Assembly (NCBI RefSeq): GCF_000429125.1
Contig: NZ_AUBG01000012.1
Span: 157,702-221,701 of the forward strand
Direction: 5' to 3'
DNA: 64,000 bases
DNA from: Aequorivita capsosiphonis DSM 23843
GTDB lineage: Bacteria; Bacteroidota; Bacteroidia; Flavobacteriales; Flavobacteriaceae
Shown here: positions 24,961-32,942 of the stretch, piece after piece
How positions within the stretch are numbered: the first letter of the stretch is position 1
How the letters are laid out: every line of letters starts with the position of its first letter
Notes under the pieces: generated by a model
What the model saw: only the letters and a program-made list of their open reading frames with translations
Databases searched by the model: none
Told to the model about the DNA's origin: nothing
Translations under genes and position numbers: made by a program

Positions 24961-25253
24961 TCACTTTCGCTTCCGCAACGGATCCTGGTTGGTGTTGAAA
25001 ACAGAATAAACAATTACCGCTTCCTGACTTACCTCATATATAATGACATACGGAAATCTTTTTAAGGGAAGCTCTCTAAAGGAAGGTTTTTTTTTAATTC
25101 AAAGGTTGGAATCTCGGTTTTTAAAGTTTCAAAATAATCATCGAGATAAATAAAGAATTCAATACCTAAATTTTCTTTCTTGGATTCATAATAATCCACA
25201 GCTTCTTTGATTTCAAAATCCGCTTCTTCTTTAATTATCAATTCAAGAGCCAT
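24961..25253 (-). pseudogene. RelE/ParE-family toxin, frameshifted at an A9 tract
   Basis: The frame from ATG 25253 reads MALELIIKEEADFEIKEAVD..., a ParE/RelE-type toxin start, and then stops at 25062 after 63 aa (ELKKNLPLESFP). The shift occurs at nine A (plus-strand T9 at 25087-25095). Reading with one more A, the next frame continues PSFRELPLKRFPYVIIYEV, then VIVYSVFNTNQDPLRKRK and stops at 24961, which is the expected C terminus of the family (about 97 aa total). So the toxin is intact apart from one base. Causes could be inactivation, slippage-based control or a base-call error. It overlaps its antitoxin by 11 nt. Confidence 0.85.
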
Positions 25254-25488
25254 ATTTTTCTCTAATATCGCTTTTAACTTCCTCCCAAGAATATGATTTT
25301 GATTCGCCCGACAAATGTCTCCGTCTTCGTGCCTCTACCTCTTTCCAATGCCATTCAGGAACTTGTGAAGAGCTTGCTTCTGTATTCAGATTTTCAAAGA
25401 TGCGTTCCAAGTACTCGAGATTTTTATCATCCTCAATAATTTCTGAGAATTGAGCTTTTAGTTTTTCCCTCAATTTTGTAGTTTCCAT
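25243..25488 (-). CDS. Antitoxin of a ParE/RelE-type module
   Basis: 81 aa. The C-terminal HLSGESKSYSWEEVKSDIREKYGS carries the SYSWEEVK-x-x-I pattern typical of short antitoxins of RelE/ParE pairs ('addiction module component' proteins). The N-terminal half is helical and charged. It is upstream of and overlaps the toxin frame by 11 nt, the usual antitoxin-first arrangement. It probably binds the toxin and represses its own promoter. Its frame is intact although the toxin's is not. Confidence 0.75.
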   Translation of the reverse strand: METTKLREKLKAQFSEIIEDDKNLEYLERIFENLNTEASSSQVPEWHWKEVEARRRRHLSGESKSYSWEEVKSDIREKYGS

Positions 25489-25524
25489 CGCTTGTCTGTT
25501 TTACTCAAATATAATTCAAAAATA

Positions 25525-26760
25525 TTAAAATGTAACCTCAACTTCCTTCAATTCCCCATCTCTTTGAATAGTTACTATTTCAGTTTTCCCCTTTTCAAAT
25601 TTTGAAAGACTCTCCATGTAGCTCATCATATCAGTTACAGGATACTCACCCATTTTAACAACTACATCTCCTTTTTGAAGGCCTGCTTTTTGGGCAGGTC
25701 TATCTTCACTCACACCATCAATCCGCATTCCTTTGCCATTGAAAAGATAATCGGGTACAACACCCAGGGTAACTTTAAAATCAGGAACCACTTCACTTTC
25801 ATTTTTTGTTTTTCTGAAAGGAAGCTTTTTCTGACTATCCAAATCTTTAATTATGCTGAAAATATAATTTGAAACCATTTCCATCCCTTCAAAATTCACT
25901 TTTTCAGTATCGTCACTTGGTTTATGGTAATCTTCATGCTGTCCGGTAAAAAAATGAAGCACCGGAATATCAGCTAGGTAAAATGAAGTATGATCGCTTG
26001 GCCCAACTCCACTTTCGTTTTCAATAATGTTTAAATCCCCAGCATTAGCATTGACTGTTTGCTTAAATATAGGCGAAGTTCCCAAGCCATAAACCGCCAA
26101 AGTATTTTCAGCGTTAAGTCTTCCCACCATATCCATATTGATCATATATGTCAACTTTTTAGTATCGATAGTTGGGTTTTTTACGAAGTAATTGGAACCC
26201 AACAATCCCTCTTCCTCTCCAGAAAAAGCGATAAAAAGATAATTATTATTTCTCGGCGATCCATCTTTTCGCAAGGAATCAGCCAGATGAAGCATCATTG
26301 CCACTCCACTCGCATTGTCATCCGCTCCATTGTGAATTGCTGGCCCTTCCCGATATAGCGAACCTTCGCCACCCATTCCCAAATGGTCGTAGTGCGCGCC
26401 GATAACCACGGTATTTTCGGCCTTATTATCTAAATAAGCAATTAGGTTTTCCGCAGTTTCGGTGCTATCGCTTTTCTCTGAAGTGAATTCGGCTTCTCGA
26501 TGTGGGTTTTTACTTGCTTTAAATGTAAATTTTTGAAAGTAACCATCGGTTCCTTTCGGTTGAAGTCCAATGCTTTTAAATCTTTCTGCTATATAGGAAG
26601 CTGCTTTTTTCTCATAGACTGAACCTGTTTTTCTACCTTTTAAACTGTCGTTAGCCAAAACAGAAACGTCGTCTTTCATACTTATACTTACAACTTGCAC
26701 TTTTGTTTCCTTGCAGGAAAGAACAAGCATTGCTAGAAATATCAATAAAATTGCACGCAT
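25525..26760 (-). CDS. M28-family metallopeptidase lipoprotein with PDZ domain
   Basis: Taken from ATG 26760 (411 aa), which gives a clear lipoprotein signal MRAILLIFLAMLVLSC (Cys16); the frame extends 19 codons further but without a signal. The M28 zinc ligands are visible in order: GAHYDHLG, NGADDNASGV, GEEEGLLGS (catalytic Glu), INMDMVGRL and TGQHEDYHKPSDD. A PDZ domain follows from about residue 325 (RIDGVSEDRPAQKAGLQKGDVVVKMG). Such proteins are envelope aminopeptidases; the PDZ may bind peptide C termini. It is divergent from the TolB-like gene with a 31-bp gap. Confidence 0.92.
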   Translation of the reverse strand: MRAILLIFLAMLVLSCKETKVQVVSISMKDDVSVLANDSLKGRKTGSVYEKKAASYIAERFKSIGLQPKGTDGYFQKFTFKASKNPHREAEFTSEKSDSTETAENLIAYLDNKAENTVVIGAHYDHLGMGGEGSLYREGPAIHNGADDNASGVAMMLHLADSLRKDGSPRNNNYLFIAFSGEEEGLLGSNYFVKNPTIDTKKLTYMINMDMVGRLNAENTLAVYGLGTSPIFKQTVNANAGDLNIIENESGVGPSDHTSFYLADIPVLHFFTGQHEDYHKPSDDTEKVNFEGMEMVSNYIFSIIKDLDSQKKLPFRKTKNESEVVPDFKVTLGVVPDYLFNGKGMRIDGVSEDRPAQKAGLQKGDVVVKMGEYPVTDMMSYMESLSKFEKGKTEIVTIQRDGELKEVEVTF

Positions 26761-26791
26761 ATCATTACTTTTACGTAAAAATACATTAAAA

Positions 26792-27916
26792 ATGAAAATC
26801 TTATATGCGATAATCATGGTTTCCTTTTTTGTAGGCTGTAAAAACGAAGTGAACTCCTCGACTTCGCTCGGAGACCTAACTGAAAAAACTTCAGCTTTAG
26901 TTCTTGATCCTGAAACAAACGATACTTTAATTTATCCAGAAGAAAAACACTTTAAAAATATTCGCCAAGTAACTTTTGGCGGCGATAATGCGGAGGCTTA
27001 TTGGAGTTTTGACGACAGCCAGCTTGTCTTCCAAAGCAACAACAAAGACTGGAGCGTAAACTGTGACCAGATGTTTTTGATGGATGCTGATGAAACTTTT
27101 AGGGATAGCCAACCACCAATGATAAGCACTGGAAAAGGACGCACTACCTGTAGTTATTTTTTGCCGGACGGAGAGCATATTGTTTATGGAAGCACACATC
27201 TTAAAGACGAAAACTGCCCAGAAACACCTTTAAAAAAAGAAGGAAAATACGTGTGGCCTATTTATGAAAGCTATGACATCTTTGTGGCAGATCTTAAAGG
27301 AAATATAACTGCGCAACTTACTGATGAACCCGGTTACGACGCCGAAGCCACCGTTTCGCCCAAAGGAGATAAAATTGTTTTCACATCTATGCGAAGTGGT
27401 GATCTGGAACTTTACACTATGGATATTGATGGCAAAAACGTGAAACAAATCACGAATGAATTAGGTTATGATGGCGGCGCATTTTTCTCACCTGACGGGA
27501 GCAAGCTTATTTTTAGATCCTCCCGTCCAAAAACCGAAGCCGAAATTCAAGAATACAAAGATTTATTATCCCAAGGTTTAGTGCAACCTACAGAAATGGA
27601 ACTATACATCTGCAATGCCGATGGCAGCGAACTTAGACAATTGACGCATCTGGGCAATGCCAATTGGGCGCCATTCTTTCATCCTTCCGGAGAAAAAATA
27701 TTGTTTTCAAGTAATTTTGAAGCAGAAAGAGGATTTCCATTCAACCTTTATTTAATTGATCTCGATGGAAAGAACCTTGAACGCGTAACGCACGGCCGAA
27801 CCTTTGATGCCTTTCCAGTATTCTCAAACGATGGAAAACATCTGGCTTTTTCAAGCAACAGAAATAATGGTGGCGGACACGACACCAATTTGTTTATTGC
27901 AGAATGGCAAGATTAA
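26792..27916 (+). CDS. TolB-like beta-propeller lipoprotein
   Basis: 374 aa from ATG 26792, with lipobox MKILYAIIMVSFFVGC (Cys16). The body has at least five PD40/WD40-like repeats of TolB type, e.g. GYDAEATVSPKGDKIVFTSM, GYDGGAFFSPDGSKLIFRS, NWAPFFHPSGEKILFSS and FPVFSNDGKHLAFSSN. This is a periplasmic or outer-membrane-anchored beta-propeller, probably a protein-binding scaffold or peptidase-associated propeller given the adjacent M28 peptidase. Its stop overlaps the next frame by 13 nt. Confidence 0.88.
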   Translation: MKILYAIIMVSFFVGCKNEVNSSTSLGDLTEKTSALVLDPETNDTLIYPEEKHFKNIRQVTFGGDNAEAYWSFDDSQLVFQSNNKDWSVNCDQMFLMDADETFRDSQPPMISTGKGRTTCSYFLPDGEHIVYGSTHLKDENCPETPLKKEGKYVWPIYESYDIFVADLKGNITAQLTDEPGYDAEATVSPKGDKIVFTSMRSGDLELYTMDIDGKNVKQITNELGYDGGAFFSPDGSKLIFRSSRPKTEAEIQEYKDLLSQGLVQPTEMELYICNADGSELRQLTHLGNANWAPFFHPSGEKILFSSNFEAERGFPFNLYLIDLDGKNLERVTHGRTFDAFPVFSNDGKHLAFSSNRNNGGGHDTNLFIAEWQD

Positions 27917-27918
27917 TA

Positions 27919-27938
27919 ATTCCTGGGAAGGCAGGAAT
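27919..27938 (+). repeat. ATTCCTG hairpin element
   Basis: ATTCCTG (27919-27925) pairs with CAGGAAT (27932-27938) across GGAAGG. It follows the TolB-like stop and lies inside the extended frame of the next gene. Same architecture as the hairpin at 22728-22747. Confidence 0.6.
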
Positions 27939-27954
27939 CTTTCAAATTAAGCTG

Positions 27955-29367
27955 TTGAATTTCATTAAGCTATATAAAATCCCCTTACTTTTTGCGATAA
28001 CTTCTATCGCATTCTACCTCAGCTTTGCATACGATTTGGAGCGAAGTGATTTCGCAAAGTTGATATCACTCTTCGGCGCACTTTTCATCATAGCTTATCT
28101 CTGCATTCAAAATTTCAAACTCAATTTCTGGTTTCTAGCCAGTTTAGGAATTGTCTTTCGATTACTTTTCATTCTAGCTATTCCAAATCTTTCACAAGAT
28201 TTTTATCGTTTTCTATGGGATGGACGCTTGGTAGCCCAAGGAATAAGTCCGTATCTCTTTACTCCAGACTTATACTTTAAGGAGTTATCAACTTCACTCG
28301 GAATAATAATTCCGCAGGCGAATGAACTATATCAAGGTATGGGTTCGCTAAATGCAAGCCATTTTAGCAATTATCCACCTGTAAATCAGTTCTTCTTTGC
28401 CATTGCTGCGTTTTTTGGAGGGAAAAGTATTTTAGGTTCAGTGATTATACTTCACACAATAATGATTCTTGCAGATATTGGAATTCTTTACTTCGGAAAG
28501 AAAATATTAAAACAGCTAAACCTTCCAATTAGAAACATCTTCTGGTATTTTCTGAATCCTTTTATCATCATAGAACTTACTGGAAATCTCCATTTTGAAA
28601 GCGTCATGCTTTTTTTCTTTATTTGGGCGCTGTATTTACTATTTAAAGGAAAATGGTTATGGGCTGCAGTTTTATTTGGTGTATCGGTTTCGGTAAAATT
28701 GCTTCCGTTGTTGTTTTTACCGTTGTTTTTTAAATATTTCACAAATAAAAACAAGACTTTACAGGTTTTAGAAACCTATGAGATGTCTAAAAAAAAAATA
28801 CTAGGATTCTATTTTATTACGGGAGCAACTATAATAATTACTTTTGTACCCTTTTTTTCTTCGGAATTTATTCAGAATTTTTCATCGACCATTGCACTAT
28901 GGTTTCAGGATTTCGAATTTAATGCAAGTATTTATTATGTAATTAGATGGATCGGGTTTCAGGTAGTCGGATGGAATTTGATTAAAACAGTTGGCAAGAT
29001 TCTACCTATTTTGGTTCTGTTCTTTGTTCTGGGAATCGCTTTCATCAGAAAAAATAAAACACAACAACAGTTAATAACTGCAATGCTTATTGCGGTTTTC
29101 TTTTACTTCCTTTTGTCAACTACAGTTCACCCTTGGTATATAGCCACGCCACTTTTGCTTTCGGTATTTACAAAATATAAGTTTCCAATCGTTTGGAGTT
29201 TTATGGTAATACTAAGTTATTCAGCCTATGGAAAAGATGGGTTTGATGAAAACCTTTGGTTGGTGGCTTTGGAGTATATTGTGGTGATCGGATTTGCAAT
29301 TTGGGAATTATATCCCTCTAACTTTTTTCTGAAGGACAAAAAGTTGACTCCCCAAAATGAGGAGTAA
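27955..29367 (+). CDS. Multi-pass membrane glycosyltransferase (GT-C, mannosyltransferase-like)
   Basis: About 470-487 aa with ten or more hydrophobic segments. The loop after the second helix reads DFYRFLWDGRLVAQGISPY, the D-x-YR-x-WDGR-x-G-x-PY motif of GT-C enzymes that use polyprenyl-phosphate sugars (GT87/MptB-like). An ATG at 27904 is in frame, but the first codons it adds are encoded by the ATTCCTG hairpin repeat, so I prefer TTG 27955 (MNFIKLYKIPLLFAITSIAF); either is possible. It probably transfers a sugar from a lipid carrier on the periplasmic side; donor and acceptor are unknown. Confidence 0.78.
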   Translation: MNFIKLYKIPLLFAITSIAFYLSFAYDLERSDFAKLISLFGALFIIAYLCIQNFKLNFWFLASLGIVFRLLFILAIPNLSQDFYRFLWDGRLVAQGISPYLFTPDLYFKELSTSLGIIIPQANELYQGMGSLNASHFSNYPPVNQFFFAIAAFFGGKSILGSVIILHTIMILADIGILYFGKKILKQLNLPIRNIFWYFLNPFIIIELTGNLHFESVMLFFFIWALYLLFKGKWLWAAVLFGVSVSVKLLPLLFLPLFFKYFTNKNKTLQVLETYEMSKKKILGFYFITGATIIITFVPFFSSEFIQNFSSTIALWFQDFEFNASIYYVIRWIGFQVVGWNLIKTVGKILPILVLFFVLGIAFIRKNKTQQQLITAMLIAVFFYFLLSTTVHPWYIATPLLLSVFTKYKFPIVWSFMVILSYSAYGKDGFDENLWLVALEYIVVIGFAIWELYPSNFFLKDKKLTPQNEE

Positions 29368-29392
29368 CAATCAGCTTAAACTTTTTGGAAAC

Positions 29393-30931
29393 CTATTTTT
29401 TTACCCGTTCAAGTCTATAAAAATCCTTTCTTCTATCTTTCAAATTCCTAACGGCGCCGAAAGTGTGCAATTCACGAAGTAGGTCAAGATCCACGTCGGC
29501 AACCAAAATCATTTCGGTGTTAGGTGTGGCCTCCGCTTTAATTCCATTATTTGGGAAAGAGAAGTCGCAAGGTGTGAATACAGCGCTTTGCGCGTATTGT
29601 ATGTCCATATTGTGAACTTTTGGAAGGTTTCCTACACTTCCTGCAATGGCAACGTAACATTCGTTTTCAACGGCTCTAGCTTGAGCACATAATCGAACTC
29701 TAGAATATCCATTTTGTGTGTCTGTAAGGAAAGGAACAAAAAGAATATCCATTCCTTCATCCGAAAGCAATCGGGAAAGTTCAGGAAACTCAACATCATA
29801 ACAGATAAGAACACCAATTTTTCCACAATCGGTATCAAAGGTTTTCAGAACGTTCCCATTCTGCATTCCCCAAACACGTTCCTCATCAGGGGTAACATGT
29901 ATTTTTTCGAAACGTTCTACACTTCCATCGCGACGACATAAATAACCTACGTTGTATAGTTTCCCACGCACAATTTCAGGCATACTTCCCGTAATAATAT
30001 TAATGTTATAGGAAATGGAAAGTTGCGACATCCGTTCTGTAATTTCCTTCGTGTGTTGGGCCAATTCACGAATTGCATCAGGTTCGCTCATATGGTTGTA
30101 TGCCGCCATCAACGGAGCATTGAAGAATTCTGGAAACATTGCAAAATCACAACGATAACCGGCAACACTATCAATAAAATATTCTGCTTGGTGCATTAAA
30201 TCTTCCATGCTGGCATAACTTCGCATCTGCCATTGGATTAAACCAAGACGAACCACACTTTTAATAGCGGAAGGTTTCGGTTTTTTCTCAGGTTTGGTAT
30301 AATAAATATTATCCCATTCCATCAAAACAGCAAATTCCCCCGAAGCTTTATCTCCTTCCAGATATCCCTTCAACACGCGTACAGGGTGAAAATCATTAGA
30401 AACTTGAAAGTTTAGCACGGGATCATCAATTTGCTTACGCTTCACCTTTTCAATGTATTGCTTAGGAGAAAGTTTTTCGGCATGTAAATGATAATTTGGC
30501 ATTCTTCCCCCAAAAACGATACTCTTCAAGTTTAAATTTTCACAAAGTTCTTTTCTGTAATCGTACAATCTTCTTCCAAGACGAAGGCCTCGAAAATCTG
30601 GACGAATAAAGACGTCTATTCCATAAAGCACATCGCCTTCAGGATCATGGATTTTGAAAGTTGGATCATCCGTAACATTTTTATAGGTATGCTTTTCTCC
30701 CAACTCATCAAAATCGACTATAATAGAAAGCGCACAACCAGCAATTTCTCCGTCGGCCATAATTAGTACTTGGCCTTCAGGAAAAATATCAATGAGATTT
30801 CCAATCTCGTTCATTTTCCAATAGCTATTTGGCATTCCGCCATAAGACTGAATTGTTGCCTTTTTTAAAGCCTCATAGTCTTTTAAATTCAAGAATTTAA
30901 GCTCAATATTTTCAATTTTCTTTGGTTCCAT
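29393..30931 (-). CDS. GNAT acetyltransferase - carbon-nitrogen hydrolase fusion
   Basis: 512 aa with two domains. Residues about 1-215 are a GNAT acetyltransferase (RPDFRGLRLGRRLYDYRKEL is the acetyl-CoA-binding R/QxxGxG/A block). From about 222 to 490 is a nitrilase-superfamily amidase with catalytic Glu in MFPEFFNAP, Lys in FEKIHVTPDEE and Cys in GVLICYDVEFPELS. This architecture is known from B. subtilis YhcX-type proteins. Substrate unknown; its closeness to speA-speB suggests amine or amide metabolism, but a toxin-antitoxin pair lies between and no linkage is proven. Confidence 0.9.
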   Translation of the reverse strand: MEPKKIENIELKFLNLKDYEALKKATIQSYGGMPNSYWKMNEIGNLIDIFPEGQVLIMADGEIAGCALSIIVDFDELGEKHTYKNVTDDPTFKIHDPEGDVLYGIDVFIRPDFRGLRLGRRLYDYRKELCENLNLKSIVFGGRMPNYHLHAEKLSPKQYIEKVKRKQIDDPVLNFQVSNDFHPVRVLKGYLEGDKASGEFAVLMEWDNIYYTKPEKKPKPSAIKSVVRLGLIQWQMRSYASMEDLMHQAEYFIDSVAGYRCDFAMFPEFFNAPLMAAYNHMSEPDAIRELAQHTKEITERMSQLSISYNINIITGSMPEIVRGKLYNVGYLCRRDGSVERFEKIHVTPDEERVWGMQNGNVLKTFDTDCGKIGVLICYDVEFPELSRLLSDEGMDILFVPFLTDTQNGYSRVRLCAQARAVENECYVAIAGSVGNLPKVHNMDIQYAQSAVFTPCDFSFPNNGIKAEATPNTEMILVADVDLDLLRELHTFGAVRNLKDRRKDFYRLERVKK

Positions 30932-30950
30932 ATAGTTTGGAGTTCAGTTT

Positions 30951-31409
30951 CTATTTAAAAATTCGTTCGTCAAAAGGAAAGTCGGTAACTTCAATAATCT
31001 TAATACTCTTAATATCCTTGTGGTTGGGGTTCAGCAGATAATTGAAATCTCCCTTTACCACTGCAGAAGGCACTTTGAAAACGCAATATTTTTTTGAATG
31101 AATAAAACCATCCCCAATAATTTGTGTGTTAGATCGAGGTAGGTTGACATTCCAGCCTGTATCCAAATATTTAAGATCCAAAACCTGAATGTTAATAGTT
31201 TCAGGAATCTCTATTTCAATCATCATATAATCATCAGGTAACATTGCGAGGCTTAAATGCACGATTACTTCAGCCATTGCCAAGGCTCTACTCTCGGCAG
31301 TATAAAGCATCTCTATTCCTTTAGAATTCCATCGGTTTACAAACTTGGCCGCGCCCTTTCCGCTTAAGTCTTCGGCATATTTCTTTCTGGATAGCCTAAA
31401 AACTCTCAT
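30951..31409 (-). CDS. RES-domain toxin (NAD-degrading type)
   Basis: 152 aa RES domain. The diagnostic block is FVNRWNSKGIEMLYTAESRALAMAEVIVH, which supplies the Arg, Tyr and Glu of the active pocket; a later Ser-containing QIIGDGFIHSKKYCVFKVPSAV matches the closing region. Characterised RES toxins break down cellular NAD by phosphorolysis or hydrolysis. Its ATG shares one base with the stop of the upstream antitoxin (TAATG), so the two are coupled. Intact; toxic unless neutralised. Confidence 0.9.
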   Translation of the reverse strand: MRVFRLSRKKYAEDLSGKGAAKFVNRWNSKGIEMLYTAESRALAMAEVIVHLSLAMLPDDYMMIEIEIPETINIQVLDLKYLDTGWNVNLPRSNTQIIGDGFIHSKKYCVFKVPSAVVKGDFNYLLNPNHKDIKSIKIIEVTDFPFDERIFK

Positions 31410-31897
31410 TATGCAAAAATACCGTGTTCAATTTTGTTAAGCTCTGCCATTACCATTTCCTTTCCGTAAGAATCTTTGACAAGGTCTCCAGGTTTCAAGC
31501 CATTTAAAGCATAAGAAGGTGTGTTTAACCATCTGTAGAATTTTTCGGAAGAACCAAAAACTTCAATTCCAAAATTGGTTACCTCAGCGAGTTCAATGAT
31601 TTTTTCGGAATGAATGGGCTTAAAGAAAAAATCTTCATCATCCCGATACCTTTGCAAGGTTTTAGAGGAAAGATCTAAATACTCAGCCCAATCTGCATCA
31701 GTAAACGGAGTAAACAGCTTTATTTGATTGAAAATTTTATAAGGAAGCCCTTTTCTAATTGCTTGAACTATCAGCATTTTATCAAGAAAGAAATCTGCAA
31801 AAGAAATCTTTCTTGATATATTACCAATGTTCTTTACGTACACACTTAAAGGTTCATTTACTTCATTAATTGCAATATGTTGTTCATCATAACTCAT
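31409..31897 (-). CDS. Xre/MbcA/ParS-type antitoxin of RES toxin
   Basis: 162 aa from ATG 31897 (MSYDEQHIAINEVNEPLSV). The frame extends 15 codons upstream, but a -7 box at 31916-31923 lies within that part, so the shorter start is preferred. An N-terminal HTH-like region (FTDADWAEYLDLSSKTLQRYRDDEDFFF) is followed by the toxin-binding segment ending FYRWLNTPSYALNGLKPGDL, which matches the WL.tP..aL.G..P DUF2384 signature. It neutralises RES by covering its active site and probably represses its own promoter. Confidence 0.9.
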   Translation of the reverse strand: MSYDEQHIAINEVNEPLSVYVKNIGNISRKISFADFFLDKMLIVQAIRKGLPYKIFNQIKLFTPFTDADWAEYLDLSSKTLQRYRDDEDFFFKPIHSEKIIELAEVTNFGIEVFGSSEKFYRWLNTPSYALNGLKPGDLVKDSYGKEMVMAELNKIEHGIFA

Positions 31898-31915
31898 AAC
31901 AAGTATATTTGTCTT

Positions 31916-31936
31916 CAAAGTTAAGACATTTGTCTT
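31916..31936 (-). promoter_or_regulatory. Promoter and operator of the Xre-RES operon
   Basis: Minus strand TAACTTTG (plus 31916-31923) matches TAnnTTTG. Directly upstream and sharing its edge is AAGACA-TT-TGTCTT (31923-31936), a 6-bp-arm inverted repeat; ATTTGTCTT recurs at 31908-31916, giving spaced direct half-sites around the -7 box. This is the expected layout for autorepression by the antitoxin. Confidence 0.65.
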
Positions 31937-31964
31937 TATCAAAAAAACATTTTAACGCAATTTT

Positions 31965-32942
31965 CTACATATCAAGTAAATAGGCGAAAATCAATGGCGC
32001 TACAATAGTTGCATCACTCTCGATTATAAACTTTGGAGTATCTATATCTAATTTACCCCAAGTTATTTTTTCATTAGGAACCGCTCCAGAATAACTACCA
32101 AAACTAGTGGTTGAATCACTGATTTGACAGAAATAGCTCCAGAAAGGTGTGTCGGGACGCTCCATATCTTGATAAAGCATTGGCACTACACAAATTGGGA
32201 AATCTCCAGAAATTCCACCACCGATTTGGAAAAATCCAATTCCATTTTGGGAATTATCTGTGTACCAATCTGCAAGGAAAGTCATATACTCAATGCCGCT
32301 TTTCATCGTAGAGGCTTTCAATTCTCCTTTTAAAACATAACTAGCAAAAATATTTCCCATAGTGCTGTCTTCCCATCCTGGACAAATAATAGGCAGGTTT
32401 TTTTCGGCAGCTGCATACATCCAAGAATCCTTTAGATCTATTTCGTAATGTTCTTCCATTACTCCGCTTAAAAGGAGTTTGTACATATATTCGTGTGGAA
32501 GATAGCGCTCGCCTGCAGCTTCAGCTTCCTTCCATATTTTCACGATGTGCTTTTGAATTCTTCTAAAGGCTTCTTCTTCTGGAATACACGTATCCGTAAC
32601 TCGGTTCAAACCTTTCTCAAGCAAATCCCATTCATCTTGTGGCGTTAAATCACGATAATGAGGAATGCGTTTGTAATGGCTATGTGCTACAAGATTCATA
32701 ATATCTTCCTCAAGATTTGCACCGGTACAAGAGATAATTTGTACTTTATCTTGACGGATCATTTCGGCAAAAATCTTACCCAATTCTGCAGTACTCATAG
32801 CACCACCCAAGGATACGAGCATCTTTGAACCTTTTGCAAGTTGCGCTTCGTAGCCTTTAGCAGCATCTACCAATGCAGCTGAATTGAAGTGTAAATAATA
32901 TTTTTCAATAAATTGGGAGATCGCTCCTTTGTTAGTACTCAT
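31965..32942 (-). CDS. Deoxyhypusine-synthase family protein
   Basis: 325 aa. NAD-binding and active-site features of deoxyhypusine synthase are visible: SLGGAMSTAELGKIFAEMIRQ, SCTGANLEEDI, CPGWEDSTMGNIF and, near the end, TWGKLD with Lys297 in the position of the lysine that carries the butylamine intermediate. Bacteria lack eIF5A, so the target must be different; bacterial homologues are thought to act on free polyamines (for example making homospermidine-type products). The start overlaps the agmatinase stop by 11 nt, which ties it firmly to polyamine metabolism: arginine to agmatine to putrescine, then this enzyme. Confidence 0.88.
   Translation of the reverse strand: MSTNKGAISQFIEKYYLHFNSAALVDAAKGYEAQLAKGSKMLVSLGGAMSTAELGKIFAEMIRQDKVQIISCTGANLEEDIMNLVAHSHYKRIPHYRDLTPQDEWDLLEKGLNRVTDTCIPEEEAFRRIQKHIVKIWKEAEAAGERYLPHEYMYKLLLSGVMEEHYEIDLKDSWMYAAAEKNLPIICPGWEDSTMGNIFASYVLKGELKASTMKSGIEYMTFLADWYTDNSQNGIGFFQIGGGISGDFPICVVPMLYQDMERPDTPFWSYFCQISDSTTSFGSYSGAVPNEKITWGKLDIDTPKFIIESDATIVAPLIFAYLLDM

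Noticed and set aside
29338..29367. tgactccccaaaatgaggagtaa as a further C/G-rich element
   Set aside because: Arms are only CTCC/GGAG and it overlaps the glycosyltransferase C-terminal codons; too weak to group with the other three.
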